From NCBI RefSeq assembly GCF_007751035.1, contig NZ_CP036433.1, positions 3,701,001 through 3,765,000 on the forward strand: a stretch of DNA of 64,000 nucleotides. Direction: 5' to 3'. Positions within the stretch are counted from its first letter, which is position 1. Every line of letters begins with the position of its first letter. A model generated the notes under the pieces. The model did not search any database. It was not told the DNA's origin and worked only from the letters and a program-made list of their open reading frames with translations. Positions 26,993 through 36,841 of this stretch are shown here, one piece after another. The stretch comes from Lignipirellula cremea (GTDB taxonomy: Bacteria; Planctomycetota; Planctomycetia; Pirellulales; Pirellulaceae). Made by a program: the position numbers and the translations under genes.

Positions 26993-28310
26993 CGCGTAGT
27001 TTCAGCCCAATATCCGTGAGTTTCTCACGCACTTCGTTGAGGCTGGTCACGCCGAAGTTCTTCGACTCCAGCAGGTCGTCGCCCGTTTTGCGAACCAGTT
27101 CTCCAATGGTCGACAAACCGAGGCGCTGCATGCACTTGCGTGCTCGCACCGACAGTTTAAGATCGGCGATCGGCTGATCCAGGATCGCCTGTTCGTCAGG
27201 CGACATGTGCGTGGTGTCGTACGTCGGCTCCGGTTCCGGTCGCTCGTGGGCGAACATTCCCAGTTCCAGACCTTTGGCGACCATGTGATCGCGAATTTCG
27301 ACCAGCGATGTTTCGCCAAAGTTCTTGCTGGCGAGCAGTTCTGCTTCCGAAATACGGGTCAGATCGCCCAGCGTGCGGATGCCCATTTTCTGCAGGCAAT
27401 TCCGGCTGCGAACCGAGAGCTCAAAATCGGTGACCGGTACGTTGAGGACTTGCGCCAAACGGTCGTGCCGTTTCTGGGCTTCCTCATCGTAGTACATGTC
27501 GTTCGAGGCGGATGCATCTTTGAGATACAAACGCGCCCGGGAATGGTCGGGGAAAACGTCGAGCACGCGCTGGTAACAAAGCTGTGCCTGTTCAAACTGG
27601 CCCAGGTCTTCGTACAGCAGGCCCAGGTTCAGCAGGGAGCCGACATTCGCCGGGAACGTGCCAACCGCCCGCTGGTAATATTCCAGGGCGTCGGTGTCGT
27701 TGCCCCGACGGTCGTTTTCCAGGGCGACGCCAAACAGGGCGCCGGAGTGATTCGGGTCGATCTGCACGGCGCGTTCGTACAGGGCGATGACTTCCGTCGG
27801 ATTGCCGCCAAGGGAGGCGACCGAGGCGCCGCGCTGATAAAGATACTCAGCCGTCTGCTCGACCGGGCCGAACAAATTGTCCAGCGTGGTCAGCGAGGCT
27901 GCTTTCTCTTTCATCAATCGCTGGGCTTCCGCGATGGCGATAGCGCAGTCGTCGGCGTTGTAGCCCGCCTTTTTGGCGGATTCATAGTTGCCGATCGCTT
28001 CCGGATAGAAGCCGAGGGCGACGCGAGTTTTTCCCAGGTAAAACTGGGCCAGGGCGCCGCCGTCGGAACTGGATAGCGTTTCTACCGCGTCGCGATAACG
28101 ACCGAGAAGGAAGTAACAAACGCCTAGACGCACCGCTACCGCGGGCGTACGCTCGACGTTCGTTTCAAGCTCCTGGACTCCTTCGCGCAAAACCCCATGC
28201 TGCGAAAAGTCAGCCGCAATGACTTGCGACAGTTGAGCGATATCGCTGGGTCCGAACGAATTGTTCGAGAGAACGGCCTCTTTCAAATCGAATAGGTTAG
28301 CCTGTTCCAT
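26985..28310 (-). CDS. TPR protein with two C-terminal RNA polymerase alpha-CTD-like domains
   Basis: A 441-aa protein. Residues ~1-285 are TPR-like ([66 protein letters not shown]). Residues ~291-350 and ~379-441 are two copies of the alpha-CTD helix-hairpin-helix fold. Copy 1 has [20 protein letters not shown] and [10 protein letters not shown]; copy 2 has [20 protein letters not shown] and [10 protein letters not shown]. Compared with E. coli alpha, the DNA-contacting Arg (VRSANC) is kept, but the lysines of NLGKKSL are replaced by E-T and V-T. It is not the rpoA gene. It overlaps tgt by 8 bases. The role is unknown; DNA or transcription-complex binding is inferred. Confidence 0.85.
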   Translation of the reverse strand: MEQANLFDLKEAVLSNNSFGPSDIAQLSQVIAADFSQHGVLREGVQELETNVERTPAVAVRLGVCYFLLGRYRDAVETLSSSDGGALAQFYLGKTRVALGFYPEAIGNYESAKKAGYNADDCAIAIAEAQRLMKEKAASLTTLDNLFGPVEQTAEYLYQRGASVASLGGNPTEVIALYERAVQIDPNHSGALFGVALENDRRGNDTDALEYYQRAVGTFPANVGSLLNLGLLYEDLGQFEQAQLCYQRVLDVFPDHSRARLYLKDASASNDMYYDEEAQKRHDRLAQVLNVPVTDFELSVRSRNCLQKMGIRTLGDLTRISEAELLASKNFGETSLVEIRDHMVAKGLELGMFAHERPEPEPTYDTTHMSPDEQAILDQPIADLKLSVRARKCMQRLGLSTIGELVRKTGDDLLESKNFGVTSLNEVREKLTDIGLKLRGD

Positions 28311-28401
28311 AACCTTCTAGATCTCCGAAGTTGCAATGCGTTAAAAAACGCCGGGCGATCTGGGAGCCGGCCTCGGAAAACTGCACTCCCCACACCTAAA
28401 A

Positions 28402-28475
28402 AGCCAGCGGTGGGAGTCGAACCCACAACCCCCGCATTACGAATGCGGTGCTCTGCCGATTGAAGCTACGCTGGC
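28402..28475 (-). tRNA. tRNA-Thr (anticodon CGU)
   Basis: A complete cloverleaf on the minus strand. The acceptor stem GCCAGCG pairs with CGCTGGC. The D arm contains GGCAGAGC, the anticodon stem is CCGCA/TGCGG with loop TTCGTAA (anticodon CGT, reads ACG), and the T arm is GTGGG-TTCGACT-CCCAC. The discriminator is T and no CCA is encoded. A T-rich stretch with GATAAA lies just upstream and may be the promoter. Confidence 0.95.
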
Positions 28476-28760
28476 AGGGGTCATAAACGGCGAATTTTAT
28501 CAAACAAACCACCACCCAACAATGGGACGGAATTGGGGTTTGTTGGGTTCGCGGGGTTCGCACGTTCACTACCTTGCAAGAAGGTTTTTTATCCGCAGTG
28601 GCCCAGAATTGCAACGCCATCAAACCTTAAATACTGCCAGGAAATTAGCTAATACCCCCGAAATGCGGGTGATTTCACAGATTCGTCTGGTCACAGGGAC
28701 CAGAATTGAGTAGGAGTCGCGTGTTGAATTCTATTTGTTACCTCCCCATTGGCTCCACCA

Positions 28761-29996
28761 ATGCGCATCCTCCTTGCCATCCTGGCGCTGGCCTGGTTGA
28801 CGACCAGCACCTGGGGACAGGACTTTCCGGTTCGTACGCCGGAGGTTGAGGAATTCCTGCGCGAAGACGCCTTGCTCCCTCGCGTCCTGACCCCGGAGGG
28901 TGGATTCCCGCGGGGGGCGCCTCTTCCGCTGCCAGCGCCCCGGCCGGCGCGCTCGCCCGACTCCCTGGGCAAAGGACACCAGGCGGTTAATCGGGCGGAA
29001 TGGTCGTCGGAGAGTAACCAGGAACCGGCATCTTCGCTGAGCAAGCTGCCTGGCGGATCCTCGTTGGAAGGGGCTTCCGCAACCTTATATTCTGACGCTT
29101 TGCAGCCAGGCTTGAATTTTCCGCACCAGCAAGTCGGCTACGCGCAGCCCATCCCTGCGCCTCAGCTTCCTGGACAACCGGTTTTGCGACAGCAATACCC
29201 GCAATCTGGCGCACTCTCATCCCAGCAGCCGACTCTGCAGGGACCGCAGACCTCGGAAAGGGCTTTCGTTTTGCCGCCTTTGGGGCAGGGGCGTCCGATG
29301 GAGCCGATTCCGGCGCCGGCGATGCAGGGCGACATTCCCTCGATCGCGTCGTTGCCTTCGATCGTTGAATGGGACTATCAGGGCGGCGGCGAGGAGTCGT
29401 TTGTCCTGGAGCCGGCCCCAGGGGAAATGGTGATTCGCGAGCGCATCGTGCGGGGACGAATCGACCAGGTAGAGGTGGTCGACAATCGCTGGGTGCGGCC
29501 GACGATCCGCATTTTTGAGCCGAAAGCCCGCGTCTTTTTTGATACTGGCTGGGAGGCGCCGGGCAAACTTGACATCTTTCACGATGGCTCGCTGTCGCCT
29601 TCGATCAACTTTATTGAGATCAGCTGGGCCCATAAATACTGGGAGCCGTTCGAGGGCTACCGGCTGGGTCGGGAAGAATGGACGCTGGGACCAGTGATCG
29701 GCTTTGGCTTGAGCTCTCTGCCTGGCGACAGCGGCGACGGTACGGCCCAGTCCAGCGGAGCGCCGGTGCTGATGTTGTCGGCGGGCCTGCAGTTTGACTT
29801 TCCGTTTTCCAACATTGACTCGCCCTACGCTCCAACGGCCGGGCTGGAAGTCGGGTACGCGGTCGGTATCTCCAGCGACGAAAGCCTGGACTATGTGGCC
29901 GATGGCGCTATTTATGTCGGCGTGTCGCTGCACATCTGGCCGACTCCCGACGCGGAGAGAAACCGGCAAAAGGCGCCCGCGTTCTACGGGCCGTAG
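28761..29996 (+). CDS. Hypothetical secreted, possibly outer-membrane beta-barrel protein
   Basis: A 411-aa protein starting at the ATG at 28761, directly at a signal peptide (MRILLAILALAWLTTSTWG-Q). Residues ~30-200 are Pro/Gln/Leu-rich and low in complexity. The last ~170 residues show alternating hydrophobic strands with aromatic ends (ARVFFDTGWEAPG, VLMLSAGLQFDFPF, AGLEVGYAVGIS, DGAIYVGVSLHIW), suggesting a small barrel. No family is recognised. Its 3' end is 9 bases from the convergent tssG stop. Confidence 0.72.
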   Translation: MRILLAILALAWLTTSTWGQDFPVRTPEVEEFLREDALLPRVLTPEGGFPRGAPLPLPAPRPARSPDSLGKGHQAVNRAEWSSESNQEPASSLSKLPGGSSLEGASATLYSDALQPGLNFPHQQVGYAQPIPAPQLPGQPVLRQQYPQSGALSSQQPTLQGPQTSERAFVLPPLGQGRPMEPIPAPAMQGDIPSIASLPSIVEWDYQGGGEESFVLEPAPGEMVIRERIVRGRIDQVEVVDNRWVRPTIRIFEPKARVFFDTGWEAPGKLDIFHDGSLSPSINFIEISWAHKYWEPFEGYRLGREEWTLGPVIGFGLSSLPGDSGDGTAQSSGAPVLMLSAGLQFDFPFSNIDSPYAPTAGLEVGYAVGISSDESLDYVADGAIYVGVSLHIWPTPDAERNRQKAPAFYGP

Positions 29997-30005
29997 GCAA
30001 GGGGC

Positions 30006-31175
30006 TTACTGGTTTACTCCGGCGGCGATGTCGCTGGCGGGGTCGCCGACGAAGGCTGCGTCGTCGAGATCGCCTTTTCCTTCGGTCGTTCCCAGCCAGA
30101 CGTTCCAGCCCAGTCGCATTCCGCCGACGGGGTCGTCGGTGATCTGGCAAGGCGGTGCTTCTTCTCGTTTCAGCACCAACTGCACATCGAAGTCAAGCTC
30201 CACGCCGATGAACAGTCGCACGAGGTGCGACAGGGCGAAGAACGCCTTCCGCTCCGACGTCGGGGCGTGATCGGGCAGGAATTCGACAAACTGTTCGTAG
30301 GTAAGCGGTCCCAGCCGCAGGCGGATTTTGCTCTGCATGTCCCATACCCGGGCGCCGACGACCATGTCCTCGCCCAGTTTGCAGTTGCCGTGCCTCAGTC
30401 CCAGCCGGGTCTGGCTAAAGGAGTCCAGCTGCAGCCATTGGCCGCGCAGTTGTTCCACCTGGACCGACACCTGGAAGTAATCGGCCAGGAGCAGCTGCAG
30501 GTTCAACGCCGAGCGCGGCCGCTGGGCCAGCAGGCCGCCGTAACGCAACAGCGAAAGGTCATCGATCGCCGCCACGGCCTGGGGGCCGCCGGGCGTATCT
30601 TTGGCCCAGGTTTTCAAGCGACCACGCAGGCCCGGCATGCCCAGTCCCATCAGGCTGAACAGGCTCTGCGTGAAGGTGTCAGGTTCTGACAGTTCATGTT
30701 CGCCGCGGGCGACGGCCGGCAGCACGCGGTACTTTTCCCAGGCTCGATAGAACAGCGTGACCAGGCGATGGTTGAACAGATCGTACCAGTCGGACAGCGT
30801 GCGGCCGGCGGGGCCTTTGACGCGCCTTTGCATCCGCAGCAGCTGTTCGGTGTAATGGCGGGGGAGCACGCCGCAGGCGCCGGTCAGGCCCATGAAACCG
30901 ACGGTCATCAGGGCGCGCGGTTCTTCGGTCGTGGGCGGAAGAATCTCGTGTACGGCGCTGGCGGGAAACGACAGATCGCTGCGGCCGGCAAAGCGGACCG
31001 CTTCATGCAGCGGGCTGGCGGTGCGTCCGACCGGCGACTGGGTGGCGCTGCGACGTTCCAGCAGCCAGACGGCTTGGAAAAAGTCGAAGTCGCAGCCGTG
31101 ATCAAACAGCTCCTGCTCCAGCGATTTCACCCGGGGAAGGGTCGGGGCGTGTTGAGGGAGGGCGGTCGTGCTCAT
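30006..31175 (-). CDS. tssG: Type VI secretion baseplate protein TssG
   Basis: TssG forms the baseplate wedge with TssE and TssF. The 389-aa length is slightly above usual. It begins with the family pattern LEQELFDHGCDFDFFQAVWLLERR; GFMGLTGACGVLPRHYTE and the C-terminal LGPLTYEQFVEFLPD segment match TssG. The start codon overlaps the tssF stop (ATGA at 31172-31175), so the two are translationally coupled. It is the last gene of the operon visible here. Confidence 0.92.
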   Translation of the reverse strand: MSTTALPQHAPTLPRVKSLEQELFDHGCDFDFFQAVWLLERRSATQSPVGRTASPLHEAVRFAGRSDLSFPASAVHEILPPTTEEPRALMTVGFMGLTGACGVLPRHYTEQLLRMQRRVKGPAGRTLSDWYDLFNHRLVTLFYRAWEKYRVLPAVARGEHELSEPDTFTQSLFSLMGLGMPGLRGRLKTWAKDTPGGPQAVAAIDDLSLLRYGGLLAQRPRSALNLQLLLADYFQVSVQVEQLRGQWLQLDSFSQTRLGLRHGNCKLGEDMVVGARVWDMQSKIRLRLGPLTYEQFVEFLPDHAPTSERKAFFALSHLVRLFIGVELDFDVQLVLKREEAPPCQITDDPVGGMRLGWNVWLGTTEGKGDLDDAAFVGDPASDIAAGVNQ

Positions 31176-33025
31176 AGCAGCGGGGCTTCTCCAATCCGCG
31201 GAGGCCAGCGTTTGAACGGTTCATCCGCCCGTGAACGGCGGGCCGCCAGCTGGGTGAACGAATTCAGCGAAGCGTACAGACCAAAGAACCGCTCCAGCAC
31301 CGACGCGAAGAGCAGCGAGCCGAATCCGTAGTACTTTTCTTCGTCCAGCTCGACCAGGATCTCCACACCGCGACAAAAGCCGCTTTCGGATCCGCCGCCG
31401 ATCCGCCGGACGACGGGCCGGCTGCTCACGCCGACGATGCCTTCGATCAGCTGGCGGTTAATCGCGCCGCGGCCGTGCTGTTCGCCTTCGGCCGAAAAAT
31501 CGTACAGCCGCAGCATCTCCTGCAGTGCGCCGCGGGCGCTGTCGGGATCGTTCAGCGACAGGTGGTTGAGTTTCAAGTGCGAGATCAATCGCCAGTGGGC
31601 CCGGCGACCCAGCGGCGGCCGCAACGGCGATGTGGGCGCTTTCAGGCAGTGAATCTGTCGTACGGGCTCGGCCGCTTCCAGGTCGAACCGCACCCCTTCT
31701 CCGCAGTGCTGGAGCAGCTGCGGCAGGTTGCGATTGGTGCACAACGCCCTCACGGTCAGCACCGCTTCGGCGGGCTGGGCCGGCTGGAACTGGCGATCGA
31801 CCAGCTGCAGGTACACATCGGAAGCGTCGTCGTCCCGCTGGCTGGAGGAGCGTCGCACGGCGGTGAAGTACGCTTCGTCGTCGTCGGCCGGACTCCAGGG
31901 ACTGTCGTACCGCGCCTCGTAAAGCGGCTTGTATTCCCGCGTGCCCTCGCGATCGGCGCTGGTGACGCGGGCGATATTGTAAACCTCGTAATCCAGGGGA
32001 CGATCCACATCGGGCCGCACGCGATGCTCGTACGAGCGGTAGTCCAGGCGGATCGGTTCGCAGATCCGCTCAAACAGGTTGATAATCGGCGTGCAGTGCA
32101 GGCGGAAGGTGTCGGTGGAAATGTCTGCTTCCCGGCCGGGCAGACTGCGATCGAAGTAGATCACCACTTCGGCGTCTTTTCCAAAGCGAGCGGCAGCGGC
32201 CTGGTCCCAGCCGCCCAGATCAAAGAAGGCGAATTTCTCGGGGAAGCTGAAACATTCCGTCAGCAGGCGATAGCCCAGCGAGGACTGCGGCGGATACGGC
32301 AGCAAGCCTTCGTCTAACTCAAAGCCGACCTGGCGCAGGCAGTCTTCGGGATCCAGCACCAGCGGCTCGCCGGCGTGGTCGTCGCCCGGGCGGAGTTCAA
32401 CCTTCACCACATGGTTAAACAGCAATTCATACAGTTGTGCGGTCAGCTGGTTCTCGCCATACAGATGGAATCGCAGCCACTCCATATCCAGCGAATCAAT
32501 CCGGGCGTCGGCCAGGCAGGAGACCTTCAGCCGCAGGATCGCCGCGGCGCCATGCGGCGGACGCAGGTCGCGCGGAAACGGCGGCGTTTGCATCCGGGCG
32601 GATTCCAGTTCCAGCGGCCAGAGCGTGACCGGATAACAGGTGCGAAAGCGGCAAGCTGAGCCGGCGACTTTCTGGGATCGCATCCGGCTGTGGCGAGGAA
32701 TGGTGACGCCTTCGGGCTTCATGGCGCTGGGCTCAGGGTCCAGCTGCACAATCGACATCGACGGCGCGGGAGCCAGGTAGTGCGGGTAGAGCGTCTCCAG
32801 CAGCGAGGTCGTCAGTTCCGGGAAATCGTCGTCGAGCTTTTTCTGGATGCGGGCCGTCAGCAGGGCGAACGATTCGATCAATCGTTCCACGTGCGGATCG
32901 GCGCTGCGGTTCGGCTCCAACAACAATCGCGAGGCGGCTGCCGGGTGCAACTCTGCAAACGACTGCGTCTGCTGGCGAATAAAACGCAGCTCTTGTTCGT
33001 AATAGCGATAAAGCGAGTCGGTCAT
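31172..33025 (-). CDS. tssF: Type VI secretion baseplate protein TssF
   Basis: A 617-aa baseplate protein starting at the ATG at 33025 (MTDSLYRYYEQELRFIRQQ), the conserved TssF N-terminus. A longer open frame upstream is Pro/Arg-rich and not family-like. ASRLLLEPNRSADPHVERLIESFALL and DFPELTTSLLETLYPHYLAP are diagnostic. The C-terminus runs into tssG with a 4-base overlap. Together with TssE and TssG it forms the wedge on which the sheath assembles. Confidence 0.93.
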   Translation of the reverse strand: MTDSLYRYYEQELRFIRQQTQSFAELHPAAASRLLLEPNRSADPHVERLIESFALLTARIQKKLDDDFPELTTSLLETLYPHYLAPAPSMSIVQLDPEPSAMKPEGVTIPRHSRMRSQKVAGSACRFRTCYPVTLWPLELESARMQTPPFPRDLRPPHGAAAILRLKVSCLADARIDSLDMEWLRFHLYGENQLTAQLYELLFNHVVKVELRPGDDHAGEPLVLDPEDCLRQVGFELDEGLLPYPPQSSLGYRLLTECFSFPEKFAFFDLGGWDQAAAARFGKDAEVVIYFDRSLPGREADISTDTFRLHCTPIINLFERICEPIRLDYRSYEHRVRPDVDRPLDYEVYNIARVTSADREGTREYKPLYEARYDSPWSPADDDEAYFTAVRRSSSQRDDDASDVYLQLVDRQFQPAQPAEAVLTVRALCTNRNLPQLLQHCGEGVRFDLEAAEPVRQIHCLKAPTSPLRPPLGRRAHWRLISHLKLNHLSLNDPDSARGALQEMLRLYDFSAEGEQHGRGAINRQLIEGIVGVSSRPVVRRIGGGSESGFCRGVEILVELDEEKYYGFGSLLFASVLERFFGLYASLNSFTQLAARRSRADEPFKRWPPRIGEAPLL

Positions 33026-33267
33026 GGTGGGGAAACTCAGCGCCAGGGGGAAGGATGCGGGCGGGGAGGTCTGCGGTGGCGGCAAGCGGCCGCCGCGACG
33101 ACTCGGAGTCGGCGGCCCGGGGCGGGCCAGCGGCAAGGGAACGCCAGGGCGACAGGGAGGCAAACGTTACCGGGCGACAGGCTGCAGGGCGGGTGTTGTC
33201 TGGGTGGGGTGTGAGCGGGGGGCAGGCGAGACGGATCGTGTGCGGGGTGGGCGGAGGCGGTGCGGGA

Positions 33268-33744
33268 TCAGGCGCTGCCGTTGACGCGGAAGCGGCCGGT
33301 GGTGGATTCGAGGGCGGCGTCGAACAGGACTCGGGGCGTCGGCTCGACGCGCAGTCGGGCTTCGATGCGGAACTGGATGGAGCGTCGCTGCAGGTTGGGC
33401 GGCTGGGTCAGCACCAGGCGAACGTGTTGCACCCGCGGCTCAAACTGCTCGATGAGTTTCTCGATCGAACGCAGAAACGTGTGCTGCCCCAGCGGCGTCA
33501 GCAGTTCGATGCCGGCCGGATCGGGCAGGCCGTACGTCAGCAGGGATCGCTGGGCTTCGGGCAGGTCGTCGCACAGCCCCGCGCTGGTCTGGCGGGTGTT
33601 GAGCAGTTCTTCCAGGTCGCGGCCGACGGCGGCGATCAGCTGGTCAAGCGAATAGCCGTACGACGAGGGGCCATTGTCCAGGCTGGCGTCGGTCAGGCGA
33701 TCGATCAGGGAAGGAGCCAGTTTGGTTGGCAAAGCGGTCTGCAT
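33268..33744 (-). CDS. tssE: Type VI secretion baseplate protein TssE (gp25-like)
   Basis: A 158-aa protein related to phage T4 gp25. It shows LIDRLTDAS, YSLDQLIAAVGRDLEELLNTR, LLTYGLPD and IEKLIEQFEPRVQHVRL, in the expected order and length. A 242-base G-rich gap separates it from tssF; no gene was seen in that gap. Confidence 0.92.
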   Translation of the reverse strand: MQTALPTKLAPSLIDRLTDASLDNGPSSYGYSLDQLIAAVGRDLEELLNTRQTSAGLCDDLPEAQRSLLTYGLPDPAGIELLTPLGQHTFLRSIEKLIEQFEPRVQHVRLVLTQPPNLQRRSIQFRIEARLRVEPTPRVLFDAALESTTGRFRVNGSA

Positions 33745-33907
33745 CGCGGGCTCCCGTCCAGGACAGTTGTTTTGCGGCGCCCTGCAAGGGGGGCGCGGGA
33801 AGGTTCAGCAAGGCAAACGGCCGGATCGAAGTCGGTCGCCCGGGGGCGAGCTTGTTCGATCGCGGCCGTACTTGCCCCTGATTCATCAGAAGCTGCAACT
33901 ACCTGCG

Positions 33908-34402
33908 TTAGATCGAGGTGTTGGCTTCGAGGTTGTATCCACCCTTGATCGGGTTATCGAGGCTGCCGTCGTACTTCTGGGGACGGTATTCGACCTGGAT
34001 TTTACCGTAGACCAGCGAGACTTCGTCGATCGGGATCGAAACGCCGTCTTCGTTGTGCGTGCTGCAGACGTTGTAGTCGCTGACAATCACGTCGTTGAGG
34101 GTGATCATCAGGAACTCTTGCTGCTCGCCGCCGGCCTTGCGGCAGGTCAGCGTCACCACGTCGATGTGGGCGCCCTGGGCGCAGGACAGGAGCAGTTTGA
34201 CCGACGACTTGTTGGTCTCGCTGGTGAAGACGAACGGACGCATGTTGACGCGACCGGCGCCCTGGCCGCCCGTCGAACGAGCACCGATGCCGGGCTGGCA
34301 TTCGCCCCACGACCAGCTGCGGAGTTCGATCTCGGCGCCGTGCTTGGCGTCGGGCGATTCACCGGGGATACCATCAATTTTCAGGAAGTAATCTACGGAC
34401 AT
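33908..34402 (-). CDS. hcp: Hcp family type VI secretion tube protein
   Basis: A 164-aa protein of the Hcp1 family, which stacks as hexameric rings to form the inner tube. Typical features are MSVDYFLKIDGIPGES, the central WSWGECQPG, and FVFTSETNKSSVKLLLSCAQG. A GAAGGA motif lies upstream of the ATG. Its place inside the sheath/baseplate operon supports a structural tube role rather than an orphan effector-type Hcp. Confidence 0.94.
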   Translation of the reverse strand: MSVDYFLKIDGIPGESPDAKHGAEIELRSWSWGECQPGIGARSTGGQGAGRVNMRPFVFTSETNKSSVKLLLSCAQGAHIDVVTLTCRKAGGEQQEFLMITLNDVIVSDYNVCSTHNEDGVSIPIDEVSLVYGKIQVEYRPQKYDGSLDNPIKGGYNLEANTSI

Positions 34403-34531
34403 GGAATATATCCTTCGCGGAAGAAAGTGTGAGTTAACAGATAGAGGTTGTTAATTTTGGAAATCGGTTGCGGCCGAGGCCGCCGGCGGCCCCGGTTGCA
34501 GACAACCGGGGCGTGTGCGCCAGGCTGCCGG

Positions 34532-34720
34532 TCACTTGGACCAGGGCAGCAAGCTCTTTAACTTTTTACCTAACTGGCCCAGAGCCGCTCCCCAGCCGCG
34601 TTTGACGGGCGGAGTTTCCACCGCAGCGTCCTGAGGGATCTCAGGCAATTGCGGCGGCGGCGGATCATCGACCGGCAGGACATCTTCGGGACTAGCCCTT
34701 CTGAGGGACTTGCGCCACAA
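34532..34720 (-). CDS. Possible small protein between tssC and hcp
   Basis: An open frame that overlaps the tssC 3' end by 29 bases and encodes about 62 aa from a TTG codon; no strong start site is visible. The product is proline-rich (PVDDPPPPQLPEIP) and ends in an amphipathic basic stretch (LGQLGKKLKSLLPWSK). It could be a small T6SS accessory protein, or chance coding in the 3' region. No family is recognised. Confidence 0.3.
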   Translation of the reverse strand: MWRKSLRRASPEDVLPVDDPPPPQLPEIPQDAAVETPPVKRGWGAALGQLGKKLKSLLPWSK

Positions 34721-36170
34721 GTCGCATCGAAGCCGTAAGGGTCTCGAGCTGAAAGTGCGGACGCAGGTAGGCCACGGCTTCATACCAGCCGGGACGTCCC
34801 GCCACCTCTTTCACTTCGACGCGAGCGTCGGACAGCGGGCAACGGGCTTTGGTTTCATCGCCAGCAACGGTCGGGTCGCAAACGTAGTTGGAGATCCAGT
34901 TGTTCAACCAGCGTTCGCACTCGACGGCTTCCATGTTGGAGCCGATTTTGTCGCGGGCCATGACCTTCAGGTAATGGGCGAAGCGGGAAACGCACATCAG
35001 GTAGTTCAACTTGGCCGACAGCTCTGCGTTGGCGTTGGCGTCGTCTTCGAAGAACACCTTCGGTTTCTGGCAGCTCTGCGAGCCCATGAACACGGCGAAG
35101 TCGCGGTTCTTGGCGTGCAGCAGCGGCAGGAAGCCCAGGTTCGACAGCTCGAATTCGCGACGATCGGTGATCGCGATTTCGGTCGGGCACTTCATGGCCA
35201 CGTCGCCGTCGTCGGTCGGGAAGGTGTGGACGGGCAGGCCTTCGACCACACCGCCGCCTTCGACGCCGCGGGTCTTGGCGAACCAGCCGTACTTGCTGAA
35301 AGCGTCGGTTGCACGAGCCGCATAGGCCCAGGCGGCGTTCATCCACAGGTACTTGCTGTGATCTTTGCCGTCGACAAATTCTTCAAAGTTGAACTCGTCA
35401 ACCCGTTTGAAGTCTTCACCGTAGGGCAGACGGCCGAGCACGCTGGGCAGCGTGAGGGCGGTGTAACGGGCGTCTTCCGATTCGCGGAACGAACGCCACG
35501 AGGCGAACTCGACGCCCTGGAAGATCTTGGCCAGGTCGCGGGGGTTGGCCAGTTCGACAAAGCTGTCCATGTTGAACAGGCGCGGGGCGGCCGAAGCGAT
35601 GAACGGAGCATGCGCGGCGGCGGCGGCGTTCGACATGAGTTTCAGCAGGTTGATGTCGTCGGGGTGACGGCTGAACTGGTAGTCGCCGACCAGCATGCCG
35701 TAGGGCTCGCCGCCGAGCTGACCGTATTCTTCTTCGTAGACCTTTTTGAAGATCGTGCTCTGGTCGAACTCGACCGCTTTCTCGAGGTCCTTCTGCAGCT
35801 CGCCTTTGCAGACGTTCATGACGCGGATTTTCAGGCTTTCGCCGGTTTCCGACTGGTGCACAAGATAGTGCAGACCGCGCCACGAACCTTCCAGCTTCTG
35901 GAACGCTTCGTGGTGCATGACTTCGTTGAGCTGCGCCGACAGTTTCTTGTCGATTTCCGCAATCCAGTAGTTGATGTTGGCAGCGACGTCGGGAGAGATC
36001 ACCGCGTCGGGGTTCACGCACTGGCGAACGAACTGCTCAATGTACGATTTGTTGCGATTCCGCTCGTCGTCGCTCAAAGCGTGCGTCTGATCGAGAATTT
36101 GATCAATCAGCGAAACTTCTTCGGCGACTGCTGTTCCAGCGGAGGAGGATTCGAGTTCGGGATTGGCCAT
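34692..36170 (-). CDS. tssC: Type VI secretion contractile sheath large subunit TssC
   Basis: A 492-aa VipB/EvpB-type sheath protein. Family blocks: SLIDQILDQTHA, YIEQFVRQCV, LEGSWRGLHYLVHQSETGESLKIRV, EYGQLGGEPYGMLVGDYQFSRHPDDI, HAPFIASAAPRLFNMDSF, and the C-terminal FLPLLHAKNRDFAVFMGSQSCQKP. It assembles with TssB into the sheath that drives the Hcp tube. It starts about 90 bases after the tssB stop. Confidence 0.96.
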   Translation of the reverse strand: MANPELESSSAGTAVAEEVSLIDQILDQTHALSDDERNRNKSYIEQFVRQCVNPDAVISPDVAANINYWIAEIDKKLSAQLNEVMHHEAFQKLEGSWRGLHYLVHQSETGESLKIRVMNVCKGELQKDLEKAVEFDQSTIFKKVYEEEYGQLGGEPYGMLVGDYQFSRHPDDINLLKLMSNAAAAAHAPFIASAAPRLFNMDSFVELANPRDLAKIFQGVEFASWRSFRESEDARYTALTLPSVLGRLPYGEDFKRVDEFNFEEFVDGKDHSKYLWMNAAWAYAARATDAFSKYGWFAKTRGVEGGGVVEGLPVHTFPTDDGDVAMKCPTEIAITDRREFELSNLGFLPLLHAKNRDFAVFMGSQSCQKPKVFFEDDANANAELSAKLNYLMCVSRFAHYLKVMARDKIGSNMEAVECERWLNNWISNYVCDPTVAGDETKARCPLSDARVEVKEVAGRPGWYEAVAYLRPHFQLETLTASMRLVAQVPQKG

Positions 36171-36259
36171 GGAGCCGGCTCCTGCATATTCAAAAAGGTG
36201 GGAATTTTAAGGAAAGATTATGTTGGTTGCGGCCGCACAGGAGGCGGCCGCGGCGGGAC

Positions 36260-36784
36260 TTACTCGGCGGCCGGTTCTTCGGCGGCGTCTTCCAGACCCA
36301 GATCGCTGGCCAGACCCTTGGCGGACTCGGTGTTGCCGAGGACTTCCGTCAGCAGGCCTTCCAGTTTGTCGTTGCCTTCCATCTTGCCGAGCAGTTCGTT
36401 CAGGCGATTGCGCATCTCGAGCATTTCGGCGAGGGCCGGCACCTGGCGGGCGACGGCGGCCGGTTCGAAGTCTTCCATGCTGTCGAACTTCAGTTCCACG
36501 CTCAGCTGCGAGTCGTCATTGAGCAGACGGTTCGGCACGCGGACGGCGATGCGGGGCTTGGCTTTGCTCAGGACTTCGTTGAAGTTGTCACGGTCGATGG
36601 GGGTGAACTTGCGGTCTTTCAGCGGCTTGAGGGCTTCTTTCGGCTGACCCGAAAGATCCGACATGACGCCAACCACAAAGGGCAGCTCTTTCATCTCGAG
36701 CGCGCCGCCCGTTTCGACGTCGTACGAGATCTGAACGCGCGGACGGCGGACGCGATCCAGCTTGTGTTGCAGGCTTTCACTCAT
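36260..36784 (-). CDS. tssB: Type VI secretion contractile sheath small subunit TssB
   Basis: A 174-aa VipA-type sheath protein from the ATG at 36784 (MSESLQHKLDRVRRPRVQI). The 36 residues upstream in the same frame are coded by the hairpin repeats and are unlikely to be real. ISYDVETGGALEMKELPFVVGV and DRKFTPIDRDNFNEVL are diagnostic. The acidic C-terminus (EDAAEEPAAE) is unremarkable. Confidence 0.95.
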   Translation of the reverse strand: MSESLQHKLDRVRRPRVQISYDVETGGALEMKELPFVVGVMSDLSGQPKEALKPLKDRKFTPIDRDNFNEVLSKAKPRIAVRVPNRLLNDDSQLSVELKFDSMEDFEPAAVARQVPALAEMLEMRNRLNELLGKMEGNDKLEGLLTEVLGNTESAKGLASDLGLEDAAEEPAAE

Positions 36785-36841
36785 GGAATTTTCGTTCCTA
36801 TCAAAAGGTTCAAACAGGAGATTCAAAACATTCTTCTTGGC

